Source: Paracoccaceae bacterium
GTDB taxonomy: Bacteria; Pseudomonadota; Alphaproteobacteria; Rhodobacterales; Rhodobacteraceae
Assembly (NCBI GenBank): GCA_024304875.1
Contig: JAMWZF010000002.1
Location: 1 to 38,408, forward strand
Direction: 5' to 3'
Length of the DNA: 38,408 nt
The notes beneath the pieces were generated by a model. It was given only the letters and a program-made list of their open reading frames with translations. It made no database searches and was not told where the DNA came from. The translations under genes were made by a program, and so were the position numbers. This document shows, piece after piece, positions 7,973 through 15,836 of the stretch. Position 1 is the first letter of the stretch; each line of letters opens with the position of its first letter.

Positions 7973-8217
7973 TTTGTTGTCTCCTTGGCTCGGCAGGCGA
8001 CCATCGCCTGCTACCGAGACAGGCCCGGCAGGGCGGGCGAGGTGGCTTGGGGAGCGTCGGCAGTACCGCTTCCTTGCGAGCAATTGTCCAGTCGGATTGC
8101 GTCGTCCACATTGCCGGAGAAAGCGTCAGTTTCGTTGAGGTAACGGCATTGGCCGTCGTGGTCAGTTTGATGCGGGTTGCAGAGCGTCCTGCCGGACTCT
8201 CTGCGTGTTATTCGCGG
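7973..8217. promoter_or_regulatory. Promoter side of the recombinase operon and trailer of the CRISPR array
   Basis: Near the DUF3489 start there is a hairpin: arms CAGGCGA (7994-8000) and TCGCCTG (8004-8010), with outer arms CTCGG (7989-7993) and CCGAG (8014-8018). It could be a regulator site or a 5'UTR structure for the recombinase operon. The rest (about 8020-8217) separates it from the last CRISPR repeat; no gene is visible. Confidence 0.4.
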
Positions 8218-10226
8218 TTTTCGATCCACGCCCCCGTGGTGGGGGCGACGGCCACCGATACCGAATGCTGCGCGACCGAGTAGTTTCGATCCACGCCCCC
8301 GTGGTGGGGGCGACACCTGATCGCCGCCATCGCCGCCTTCTTCAAAGGTTTCGATCCACGCCCCCGTGGTGGGGGCGACGTGCCATCCGGGCCAACCGTG
8401 ACGGATGTTCCCGTTTCGATCCACGCCCCCGTGGTGGGGGCGACAGGTCCCACGCCACGTCCGGGGCGTCCTCGTAGTGTTTCGATCCACGCCCCCGTGG
8501 TGGGGGCGACGGTCGCTATGACGCGGTCGTTCGCGGGTGCTCGGGTTTCAATCCACGCCCCCGTGGTGGGGGCGACCGGCATTTCGGCGGCGTCCGTCAC
8601 CGTCACGATGGTTTCGATCCACGCCCCCGTGGTGGGGGCGACCAACCGAGTTTCCGGCGTTGTCAGCATCGACGTGTTTCGATCCACGCCCCCGTGGTGG
8701 GGGCGACTTGCCCGGATCGCGTCTCGGCTTCCACCGGGCCGGTTTCGATGCACGCCCCCGTGGTGGGGGCGACTGCCGCCGCCGGACGACGGGCGGGCGC
8801 TCTGGCGGTTTCGATCCACGCCCCCGTGGTGGGGGCGACCGAAGGCGGCGTGATTGACCAGCAGGTCACGCTCGTTTCGATCCACGCCCCCGTGGTGGGG
8901 GCGACGTCTTCGGCATTTGGCAGCGCTGGAGGCGCACGAGTTTCGATCCACGCCCCCGTGGTGGGGGCGACCTGGGCGGCGCGGAACCACGTTGCCGATG
9001 AAATGTTTCGATCCACGCCCCCGTGGTGGGGGCGACCGCTCTGCCGAACGCTGGCGGGCGACAAGCTGCTGTTTCGATCCACGCCCCCGTGGTGGGGGCG
9101 ACGTCGTTTAGCTGGCCATCAGCCCCAGCAGGAACGGTTTCGATCCACGCCCCCGTGGTGGGGGCGACCCGGTCAACATGGCGGACGGTGCGGAAGGGCT
9201 TACGTTTCGATCCACGCCCCCGTGGTGGGGGCGACTCCGGATCGCGGCATAGAGGTCCGCCTTGAGGGCGTTTCGATCCACGCCCCCGTGGTGGGGGCGA
9301 CCGGTCTTGTTCAGCATCAGGTCCGTCATGCGCCGGTTTCGATCCACGCCCCCGTGGTGGGGGCGACAGGTGGTCATCGGGCCAGCGTCTGCCGCCACTG
9401 GTTTCGATCCACGCCCCCGTGGTGGGGGCGACGAGTTCGCAGGCGCTTGTCAGTGCGGCGTTGGGGTTTCGATCCACGCCCCCGTGGTGGGGGCGACCTT
9501 CATCCGGGCCTCCTTAGGTTTGCGTGTAGTTGTTTCGATCCACGCCCCCGTGGTGGGGGCGACGTGGGTCGGGGCGTGGACGGACTCGTGGTTCATGTTT
9601 CGATCCACGCCCCCGTGGTGGGGGCGACCTGCTGCTGCTCCTCCGGCGTCATGTCCTCCAGGGGTTTCGATCCACGCCCCCGTGGTGGGGGCGACATTGC
9701 CCCCTTCGTAGAGGGCTGGGGAAGGTGAAGTTTCGATCCACGCCCCCGTGGTGGGGGCGACTTCCGGTGGTCCGCTCACCGACCCCGTGATCGGTTGTTT
9801 CGATCCACGCCCCCGTGGTGGGGGCGACGGAGACCGGGGGCGTGACGTTATCACACTATGAGGTTTCGATCCACGCCCCCGTGGTGGGGGCGACGGTTCC
9901 GGCTCGGCGTGATGGACGACGGGCTGATGTTTCGATCCACGCCCCCGTGGTGGGGGCGACAAGGACACCGCTATCGAGGTCGGCGGCTTCGACATGTTTC
10001 GATCCACGCCCCCGTGGTGGGGGCGACATCCCGAACCACGCCGGAGTATTCGCAGGCAACCAGTTTCGATCCACGCCCCCGTGGTGGGGGCGACATGTGA
10101 CCGTCCGCCCACCTGTGCCGTCCTGCGTGTTTCGATCCACGCCCCCGTGGTGGGGGCGACCTGGTGTCAGACCCGCCGTGCGCATCAGCTTGTTGTTTCG
10201 ATCCACGCCCCCGTGGTGGGGGCGAC
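8218..10226 (-). CRISPR. Type I-C CRISPR array, 31 repeats and 30 spacers
   Basis: There are 31 copies of a 32-nt repeat with spacers of 33-35 nt. On the plus strand each repeat is GTTTCGATCCA, CGCCCCC, GTGGT, GGGGGCG, AC; on the transcribed minus strand it forms a 7-bp G/C stem and ends in TGGATCGAAAC, the 11-nt crRNA handle expected from Cas5 cleavage. Three copies deviate: 8218 (first base T), 8545 (CAATCC for CGATCC, nearer the usual I-C repeat) and 8742 (GATGCA). All three lie in the low-coordinate third. Degenerate repeats at that end, and co-orientation with the cas genes, place the leader at 10227 and the oldest spacers near 8250. Confidence 0.98.
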
Positions 10227-10402
10227 TTTGTCTGATTAACCTGTTCAAAGAACGCAGAAAATTCCGGCCGGTTTGCGAAACGCTCGTCTGTCCGGAATTT
10301 TCCGCTTCAAAGTGCCACGAGTTCAGGCTCAAGTCACTGAAATCCCTTGACTGCGAACATCCCTGGCCAATGGCGTCCACTGATGGTTCGCAGCTAGAGG
10401 CT
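10227..10402 (-). promoter_or_regulatory. CRISPR leader
   Basis: This 176-bp segment between the cas2 stop and the first repeat is less GC-rich than its surroundings and is the expected leader. It contains an 11-bp perfect inverted repeat, GAAAATTCCGG (10257-10267) and CCGGAATTTTC (10292-10302), whose inner spacing of 24 bp suits either a cruciform/hairpin or two protein-bound half-sites. The array promoter should lie here, reading toward lower coordinates; no consensus hexamer pair is convincing. Confidence 0.7.
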
Positions 10403-10693
10403 TCACATGATCAATGGCCCGTCCATGTCGGTCGCGGGTTTCGTGCCGATATGTTCGACCCGGCGACGCCACTCCTTGCCGAGCATGTAGAAGCGCAGGG
10501 AATCGCGCTCGGGGTCGATGATCTCGACTAGACGGGCGCGCAGGGCCGTCCATTGGGCGGGGTCCAGGTCACATTCAAAGACGGAGAACTGGACCCGTTG
10601 CCCCCAATCCTCGCAGGCCCGTGCAACCCTGCGCAGACGACGTCTGCCGGGTGCATCTTCGGTGGACACGTCATAGGTGACAAGGACCATCAT
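10403..10693 (-). CDS. cas2: CRISPR-associated endonuclease Cas2
   Basis: The 96-residue protein starts MMVLVTYDVSTEDAPG. The Asp of the YDV motif is the conserved metal-site residue at the end of the first beta strand. The ferredoxin-like fold continues with RRLRRVARACEDWGQRVQ and SVFECDLDPAQW, and the protein ends in DSLRFYMLG and a short tail. Cas2 forms the adaptation complex with Cas1. The start is at the paired ATGs 10693/10690; extending the frame to 10867 would run through the cas1 3' end without Cas2 homology. It is the last cas gene, next to the leader. Confidence 0.96.
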   Translation of the reverse strand: MMVLVTYDVSTEDAPGRRRLRRVARACEDWGQRVQFSVFECDLDPAQWTALRARLVEIIDPERDSLRFYMLGKEWRRRVEHIGTKPATDMDGPLIM

Positions 10694-10712
10694 TGCCGCG
10701 CCCCCGAAACGA

Positions 10713-11744
10713 TCAACCCCAAAGCCAGCCGACGTAGTCCGACACATCACCCCGAAGATGCCTGGCAAGGAGTTGGGACTGGACTTGCAGTACGAGGCCA
10801 AGAGGAATTCGTTCATCAAGCCAGGGGTGGCGAAGTTCGGTGCGCTTTCGGCCCTGCCATTCAACAAGAACGAGCTTGCGGCCTACATCGGTAAGAAGCA
10901 CCGCCCCGGTTTCCTCGCGCCGCAGGTGCATCGGCCGGATTTGTTTGCGGTTGATGAGGGACAGCGCCACCCGGTCGCACAGCGGTGCCCTGATTTCCTC
11001 CATCAAGTCGAGCGCCAAGCTCATGCGTCCGGGCCGGTCCCGGTGGAGAAAGCCCATCTGAGGGTCGAGACCATGGACTTCGCAGGCCGCCCGGGCGTCC
11101 AGAGCCGCTAGGGCATAGAGAAACGACAGCAGCGCGTTCACAGGGTCCCTAGGCGGGCGGCGGTTGCGGCCAGAAAAGACAAATTCGGCGCTGTCGTTTC
11201 GGATCAGGTTCGGGAAGGCCGACCAGTAGGCCTGCGCCCCTTCGCCTTCGCAGCCGCGCAGAATGTCTAGATCCGGGGCATCGAGAGCCAGGCGGGCAGC
11301 GCTATGAAGTCGGAGTTGTGCATTGTTCACCGTTTCGGCGTCGTCGTCATCGCCGTAGTCGCGCAGGTGGCGGCGCAGCAGCGCACGTTGGTTCGCGAGC
11401 TTGGCGGCAACAATGGCGCGCGCCACGGGCAGGGCAGAGACCGGGTCGACCGTTGCCCGATGCTGGGCCCGGCGCAGCAGCACATTGCCGGTCTGGGGGC
11501 CTTCGAGCCGCCCGGCAAGCTTGCCAGAATAGGTCAGCCAGGCAACAGAGGTGCCGGTCTCGGCGGCGTGGGCCATGAGATCGCGGGACATCGAGGTTTC
11601 GCCAAAGAGCACGATCTGGCTCAGCAGATGGGCCGGCACACGACTGCGGCTGATGCCGTCGATTTCGACGGAGACAGTCTCGCCGTCCTTTCGGAGAAAC
11701 GACCCTTCGGTCGTTATGTAGAGCGTGTTGAGGAGACGCTTCAT
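10713..11744 (-). CDS. cas1: CRISPR-associated integrase Cas1 (type I-C)
   Basis: This is a 343-residue Cas1, the metal-dependent integrase that inserts new spacers with Cas2. It begins MKRLLNTLYITTEGSFL, typical of I-C Cas1. The N-terminal beta domain ends near residue 80. The catalytic Glu lies in CEGEGAQAYW, and the His and acidic residues lie in GLDPQMGFLHRDRPGRMSLA followed by LDLMEEIRAPLCD. The ATG at 11744 overlaps the cas4 stop by 4 nt (ATGA), so the 34 extra residues possible upstream are not used. All catalytic residues are present, so adaptation should be functional. Confidence 0.97.
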   Translation of the reverse strand: MKRLLNTLYITTEGSFLRKDGETVSVEIDGISRSRVPAHLLSQIVLFGETSMSRDLMAHAAETGTSVAWLTYSGKLAGRLEGPQTGNVLLRRAQHRATVDPVSALPVARAIVAAKLANQRALLRRHLRDYGDDDDAETVNNAQLRLHSAARLALDAPDLDILRGCEGEGAQAYWSAFPNLIRNDSAEFVFSGRNRRPPRDPVNALLSFLYALAALDARAACEVHGLDPQMGFLHRDRPGRMSLALDLMEEIRAPLCDRVALSLINRKQIRPMHLRREETGAVLLTDVGRKLVLVEWQGRKRTELRHPWLDERIPLGLVLQVQSQLLARHLRGDVSDYVGWLWG

Positions 11745-12364
11745 TCCGGTACCCCGGCGCGACCCAGGCGTAGGGCCATCCAATCGGGCCCGGTGTCGCG
11801 TGGGGCTTCGGGGCGGCAGAGGTCGGACATCGAGCAGGCCTCGCATCGGCGCGCGTCGTAGACCGGCGGCGGCAGTGTCCCGGACATGATGGCCGCCCTT
11901 GCCTCCTTGACGACAGTCAAGGTGAGTTGGCGCAGGTCGCTGTCCATCGCGACCTTTTTGCGCCGCCGGCTGCGGCCGTAGAACAGGGCCCCTTCGGGTA
12001 CGGCTACACAGGTCATTTCTTCGAGGCAGAGGGCCTGAGCGCAGAGCTGAACCTCGTCGGCTCGGTGCGCCTTTGGCCGCCCGCGCTTGTATTCCACGGG
12101 GTAGGCAATGCCATCCGTAAATTCGACTACATCCGCCACCCCATGCAATCCGTGCTCCTCCGAGGCCACCTGGACCGACCGCAGGACCCGTGCACCGTCC
12201 CGGCTATCCGGATGTCCGGCGTCGACCCTTTCGTGCAGCACCCGCCCTTCGGCAGTCAGTCGGTTTTCATCCCAGAGCCTCTCGACATGGATTAGTGCAG
12301 ATTGCCGTGGGCAAAAAAGCCAGTGCTGGAGCGCCGAGAGGGGGAGGCTGTCACCAGGGTTCAT
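11741..12364 (-). CDS. cas4: CRISPR-associated exonuclease Cas4
   Basis: The 207-residue protein belongs to the RecB-like nuclease family that selects PAM-bearing prespacers for Cas1-Cas2. The iron-sulfur cysteines are visible: one in WLFCPRQSAL near residue 18 and three in RRCEACSMSDLCRPEA near the C-terminus. The nuclease core includes GRVLHERVD, VADVVEF (Asp) and YPVEYKRGRPK (the E-x-K motif). It overlaps cas7 by 14 nt and cas1 by 4 nt. Confidence 0.96.
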   Translation of the reverse strand: MNPGDSLPLSALQHWLFCPRQSALIHVERLWDENRLTAEGRVLHERVDAGHPDSRDGARVLRSVQVASEEHGLHGVADVVEFTDGIAYPVEYKRGRPKAHRADEVQLCAQALCLEEMTCVAVPEGALFYGRSRRRKKVAMDSDLRQLTLTVVKEARAAIMSGTLPPPVYDARRCEACSMSDLCRPEAPRDTGPDWMALRLGRAGVPE

Positions 12365-13271
12365 GCAGGGTGACGCCGGGCGGCAAGTCTATGTCGTCCA
12401 CCTCGATCCGGTAGTCGGAATAGGACCGCGCTGGGGGATGGTTGTGCAACCGCTTGTCGCCCGGGTCAAAGACCTCTCCATCCGCCATTCGGCTGACCTT
12501 GACCCTTTCGAAAAGCCGGTGGGCCTGGGCGTTGCCAAGATCGCTGTCATGCCGGAACGCGATCAGCCTTCGTGATGCCATCATCCCGCGTGATGCGGAA
12601 CGGTCGAGGTCGAGCATGTCGCGCAGTGCGGTCCAGAACAGGTCCAAGTCGTCTTCGGAGAACCCGGTGCGCTGCGCCAGCTTTGCGTTGATGAAGCCGT
12701 GCAACCGGTAAAGCCCGTAGGGCACCACGTGCTTGCGGCCCATGGTGCGTTCCTTGTCGCGGTCTTCTTCCTTTGTGACTGAGGATCGGGTGATGGAGAC
12801 TTCGAGTGGCATAATGGCTTCTTCGGAGCGGGCGAAGGTCAGCTGCACCGGGCCACGCACCTGGCCTGCGTTTACCCCCGTCGACATGACGGCGCCGAAT
12901 GTCCGGATGTCCCAGAAGTTGGCGCACATCCAGTCAGTCAGCCCGCGTGCCTCGGCATCCGCCTTGGGGAGCCTCTTGTACTGATCCTTGCCGGTTCCGG
13001 TCGGCTCGGTCCCCGTGGCTTTCCAGGCCTCCTCGTGCGCTTCGTTCAGGACCGACCGTTCGGTGAAGTAAATTCGGTGTGGCGCCTGGTTGCCATGAGC
13101 CTCGGCCACGTAGTTGCGCAGCTTTCGCTTGACGGACACGTCGGTCATCAGGCCTTGGTTGGTTTCGGGGTCCATCCGGGGCATGTTGCCGGCGTCAGGG
13201 TCGCCGTTGGGGTTGCCGTTTTCCACGTCCATGAACAGGACAAAGTCCCAGCGATTGGTCAGGCCGGTCAT
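12351..13271 (-). CDS. cas7: Type I-C Cascade backbone subunit Cas7 (Csd2)
   Basis: The 306-residue protein has the Csd2 start NRWDFVLFMDVENGNPNGDP, then RMDPETNQGLMTDVSVKRK, WDIRTFGAVMST, KEEDRDKERTMGRKHVVPYG and a C-terminal RSYSDYRIEVD. Cas7 subunits polymerise along the crRNA and flip out every sixth base, which matters for the guide-target match in the cas3-cas5 gap. It overlaps cas8c by 4 nt. Confidence 0.96.
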   Translation of the reverse strand: MTGLTNRWDFVLFMDVENGNPNGDPDAGNMPRMDPETNQGLMTDVSVKRKLRNYVAEAHGNQAPHRIYFTERSVLNEAHEEAWKATGTEPTGTGKDQYKRLPKADAEARGLTDWMCANFWDIRTFGAVMSTGVNAGQVRGPVQLTFARSEEAIMPLEVSITRSSVTKEEDRDKERTMGRKHVVPYGLYRLHGFINAKLAQRTGFSEDDLDLFWTALRDMLDLDRSASRGMMASRRLIAFRHDSDLGNAQAHRLFERVKVSRMADGEVFDPGDKRLHNHPPARSYSDYRIEVDDIDLPPGVTLHEPW

Positions 13272-13690
13272 TCGGCATCCTCCGTGTCGTCGGTGTCGAT
13301 CAGCGGTTCGGCTGCGTCCTCGGCTTTGGTGTAGAAGGCCGACATCTGGTGGTAGAAGCCGATGAAGAAACGTCCCTGTTCTTCGAGTGGCAGGGCCGAG
13401 GGAAGGTTTCCGCCGCCGGGCAGCAGGCTCAGGATCGCACTTATAGCGCGGTCTGCCTTGACTCCCGACCCGGCTTTTTGCCCGCCCGCCTTGTGCATGG
13501 CCGCCAAGTTGTGTTCGTAGCCCCGCATCAGCACCGGGAAGACCCGGGCAGGGGTGGCCGAAGCGGAGGCCATGTATTTCGCGCGCAGGCTCGCGCCCCG
13601 CTCCTGATAGCTGCGCTCGGCATAGGCGTAGGCGGCAAAGAGCCGCCCCAGCAGGTAGGCCGGTTCTTCGGTTTTTTCGTCCAGGGACAC
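13268..13690 (-). CDS. cas11c: Internal translation product Cas11c (small subunit) within cas8c
   Basis: Type I-C complexes are known to contain a small subunit made from an internal start inside cas8c. Here the minus strand has a strong Shine-Dalgarno GGAGGT (13700-13695), then 4 nt, then an in-frame GTG at 13690. The product would begin VSLDEKTEEPAYLLGRLF and be about 140 residues, helical, with the same C-terminus as Cas8c. An ATG at 13735 (MIRAVLKRN) is an alternative but has a poorer ribosome site. The size and position fit Cas11c; the exact start is inferred. Confidence 0.65.
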   Translation of the reverse strand: MSLDEKTEEPAYLLGRLFAAYAYAERSYQERGASLRAKYMASASATPARVFPVLMRGYEHNLAAMHKAGGQKAGSGVKADRAISAILSLLPGGGNLPSALPLEEQGRFFIGFYHQMSAFYTKAEDAAEPLIDTDDTEDAE

Positions 13691-15067
13691 GGGCACCTCC
13701 AAATTAAGGTTGCGTTTCAGAACGGCGCGGATCATCGCCGCGCGGCGGCCGTCCAGGTTGCCGTGGCGGGCGCGGTCGGGTTCACCTTCTACCCGTAGTC
13801 GGCCGATGACTGCGGGCAGCAGCGTGGCAGGGTAAGGGTCTTGGGTCAGGATGGCGCGCATCAGCTCGCCGCCCAGCTTGGCCGGGATGTTCTTCTCATC
13901 GCGCTGTGCCGCAAGATCATAGAGCAAAGCCCAGGGTTTCGGCGGCACCGCAATACCGTCCCGCTGAAACGGTGAGGGCCCGATTGAACAGTCATCCCAA
14001 AACCGGCGGGCGGCGCGGGCCAGGTCTCCCACCGTTCCGGGCAGCCAATAGCGCACCGAAAGGCGGGCCGCGTTGGGCGCGAGTCCCAAGACATAGAACC
14101 GGGTGGCGGGGGTCAGCACCTCATCAGGGCGCGGTTGGCCCTCGGCAAGGGCCGTAAGCCGGGCGGCAAGTTCGTTCTCTGCCTTGCCATCCTGGCCACT
14201 CGCGCTGGCGAATATCGCGGACATGGCGTTCTCGGCAGCCTCCTCGCCCGCTCCTGACGCCCAGAACACCACCGTGTCGCCGCCGATTCGCAGATTGTTG
14301 CCCGAGCCACGCGCAAGAAGCGCGTTCAGCGCGGTGCCGTAGGCGAAAGCGGCGGCCTCGGACACCGGGGCGTTGTCGCCCTGTTTCTTGCCGTGTGAGG
14401 TTTCCGCATCGTTGTTGAACGACACCAGCGACGCGCCGGAGGATTGGGCCCCCATGACGCCCTTGACGGTGGGATGCAGCCTTGCGACGGGCGCCCGATT
14501 GCCGGTGACAAGGCACATTACCTCACCCTCGCCCCCGTGGTCGAGAAGCACCCTGGCGGCGGGCAGGTCATGCAGGAACTTGCCCCGGTCCAGTCGAAAC
14601 ACCAGGTTCTGGTCCACCAGCGCAGCGGCGTCGGGGAAATCAGCGAACCTCTCCGGGTCCCAGGATTCGCAATACAGGCGCAGGGCCACCAGGTCCGGGT
14701 CTATGGCCTCGGCCAGTAGGTCAATATGGGCGGCGCGGAAGGCCGCATGTTCCGCAGCGGTGCGTTTGCCCTGACCTGGCCCCTCCTCTGTTGCGGTGAT
14801 GCCGAGGGTATAGGCTGACTTGTCCCAAAAGAAGTTTGGCTTAATGCCAGCGGTTCTTTTGACTGCGGCGGGAACGGCAACAGGACGTGGCATCAGTTTC
14901 TTGCCCTTGTCATCGGGCGTCAGGAAACTGACGAATTCCGCCACAGTGCCGTCCTCTCGCAGGGTGATGACCCCTCCGATGTTCTCAGTTGAAAAGCCGG
15001 GGGAGGGCCATTCGGCGTCTTCGGCGCGGCGCTCGTAGAGCGCGGCTAGTTCTTGCAGGACGCTCAC
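13268..15067 (-). CDS. cas8c: Type I-C Cascade large subunit Cas8c (Csd1)
   Basis: This subunit recognises the PAM. The start is taken as GTG at 15067, overlapping the cas5 stop as GTGA; this gives VSVLQELAALYERR, the usual Csd1 N-terminus, and 599 residues. Conserved segments include LVPRPVAVPAA-like PRPVAVPAAVKRT, PNFFWDKSAYTLG, SLVSFNNDAETSHGK (near residue 230), FWASG and FYVLGLAPNAARLSVRYW. The C-terminal part is helical and also appears to be translated separately as Cas11c. Starts further upstream would add eight non-conserved residues. Confidence 0.96.
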   Translation of the reverse strand: MSVLQELAALYERRAEDAEWPSPGFSTENIGGVITLREDGTVAEFVSFLTPDDKGKKLMPRPVAVPAAVKRTAGIKPNFFWDKSAYTLGITATEEGPGQGKRTAAEHAAFRAAHIDLLAEAIDPDLVALRLYCESWDPERFADFPDAAALVDQNLVFRLDRGKFLHDLPAARVLLDHGGEGEVMCLVTGNRAPVARLHPTVKGVMGAQSSGASLVSFNNDAETSHGKKQGDNAPVSEAAAFAYGTALNALLARGSGNNLRIGGDTVVFWASGAGEEAAENAMSAIFASASGQDGKAENELAARLTALAEGQPRPDEVLTPATRFYVLGLAPNAARLSVRYWLPGTVGDLARAARRFWDDCSIGPSPFQRDGIAVPPKPWALLYDLAAQRDEKNIPAKLGGELMRAILTQDPYPATLLPAVIGRLRVEGEPDRARHGNLDGRRAAMIRAVLKRNLNLEVPVSLDEKTEEPAYLLGRLFAAYAYAERSYQERGASLRAKYMASASATPARVFPVLMRGYEHNLAAMHKAGGQKAGSGVKADRAISAILSLLPGGGNLPSALPLEEQGRFFIGFYHQMSAFYTKAEDAAEPLIDTDDTEDAE

Positions 15068-15738
15068 ACCGCTGCCCCCTGGGCCAGGCATTTTCGCACG
15101 TCGATCACACCGCCCTGCATCCGCGCTCGGTAGAACACCGAGACCCGGTCATTAGCGTAGTCGATGTCATGCAGCATCCAGCCAAGATCGCGGTCCTGCT
15201 CGGCCGGGGGCAGGGCAGTCTCGGGGAAGCCCCCGACAAGTTCGAAATCCGCCGGAAATTCGCGTACGCCCAGGCAGGGCTGATGGAAACATTGGCCCTT
15301 CTCGGCCCGGCGTCGGAACATCTCGGCGTGTTTGCCGGGGTTGTCCTCGGCTCCGGCTTTTTCGGTCATCTCGAAATGCGCCTCGATCCCGTATGCGACA
15401 TTCACCAGGCACAGCATGGCGCGCTGCTGTCGGTCTTCGTCAACGGCAAGGGAAAGGCCGCTGAGATGCCCCGATTTCATTGCCGATTTCGCCTTGGTCA
15501 CGGGTATCTTGGAGGCCACCTCGTTGCGGCGGAAGGTTTCAAAGCGGATCGGCTCAAGGATATGAAGCCGGTCGATCACCCAGCGGATCGCCGGTTTCCA
15601 GTGGATCGCCTCCAGAATGCCACGGGCGGCAGAGGGGGTAATCACGTCGTAGGAGACACGTTCGACCTTCATCTCTGGCCGGGTGAAACAGGCGTTGCGC
15701 CCTCGGACGAGAAGTCGAACTCCGGTCATGGGCGGCAT
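15064..15738 (-). CDS. cas5c: Cas5 (Cas5d/Cas5c), crRNA-processing endoribonuclease of type I-C
   Basis: Type I-C systems lack Cas6, and Cas5 cuts the repeat below its stem, leaving an 11-nt 5' handle. The 224-residue protein shows GVRLLVRGRNACFTRPEMK, then VERVSYDVITPSAARGILE, RWVIDRLHILEPIRFE and FRRNEVASK, all typical of the family; LGVREFPADFEL and DLGWMLHD close it. Start candidates are ATG 15738 and ATG 15729. Neither has a strong ribosome site, and the first lies inside an inverted repeat. It follows the 268-bp gap that holds the creTA-like unit, and its enzyme would process that unit's repeat mimic. Confidence 0.95.
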   Translation of the reverse strand: MPPMTGVRLLVRGRNACFTRPEMKVERVSYDVITPSAARGILEAIHWKPAIRWVIDRLHILEPIRFETFRRNEVASKIPVTKAKSAMKSGHLSGLSLAVDEDRQQRAMLCLVNVAYGIEAHFEMTEKAGAEDNPGKHAEMFRRRAEKGQCFHQPCLGVREFPADFELVGGFPETALPPAEQDRDLGWMLHDIDYANDRVSVFYRARMQGGVIDVRKCLAQGAAV

Positions 15739-15755
15739 CCAATTGAATGCCGCCC
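15730..15755. repeat. 9-bp perfect inverted repeat over the cas5 start codon
   Basis: Plus strand GGGCGGCAT (15730-15738), 8-nt loop, ATGCCGCCC (15747-15755). In the minus-strand mRNA this is a stable hairpin that buries the ATG at 15738. It could be an operator, a translational switch for cas5 and the coupled downstream genes, or the 3' hairpin of the creA-like RNA that ends just upstream. The pairing is seen; the role is inferred. Confidence 0.55.
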
Positions 15756-15760
15756 AGTGT

Positions 15761-15836
15761 GCAGGACAAGGTCTGCTACAAGAAACAAGATTGGGTTTCG
15801 ATCCACGTTGCTCATCAGAAGAACCTTAGCAACGAC
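15761..15836 (-). ncRNA. creA: creA-like antitoxin RNA: CRISPR repeat mimic plus spacer-like guide
   Basis: Read on the plus strand, 15795-15836 contains GTTTCGATCCA (identical to the first 11 nt of the real repeat), a stem arm CGTTGCT (15806-15812), a 15-nt loop, the complementary arm AGCAACG (15828-15834) and AC. The array repeat has the same 11 nt, a 7-bp stem, a 5-nt loop and AC, and its stem also begins CG and ends CG. The 11-nt handle and both ends are kept, while five of seven stem pairs changed on both sides. On the minus strand the handle leads into a guide, 15794 down to about 15761, starting CCAATCTTGTTTCTTGT. Cas5 should cut this RNA as it cuts a repeat. A TTGACA at 15882-15877, inside creT, could be its -35, though no good -10 follows. 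Identification as CreA is from architecture. Confidence 0.8.

Noticed and set aside
8208..10380. Several long open frames across the CRISPR array on both strands
   Set aside because: They repeat the translated CRISPR repeat (such as APTTGAWIET) every 22 residues and have no start signal; they are products of the array's periodicity.
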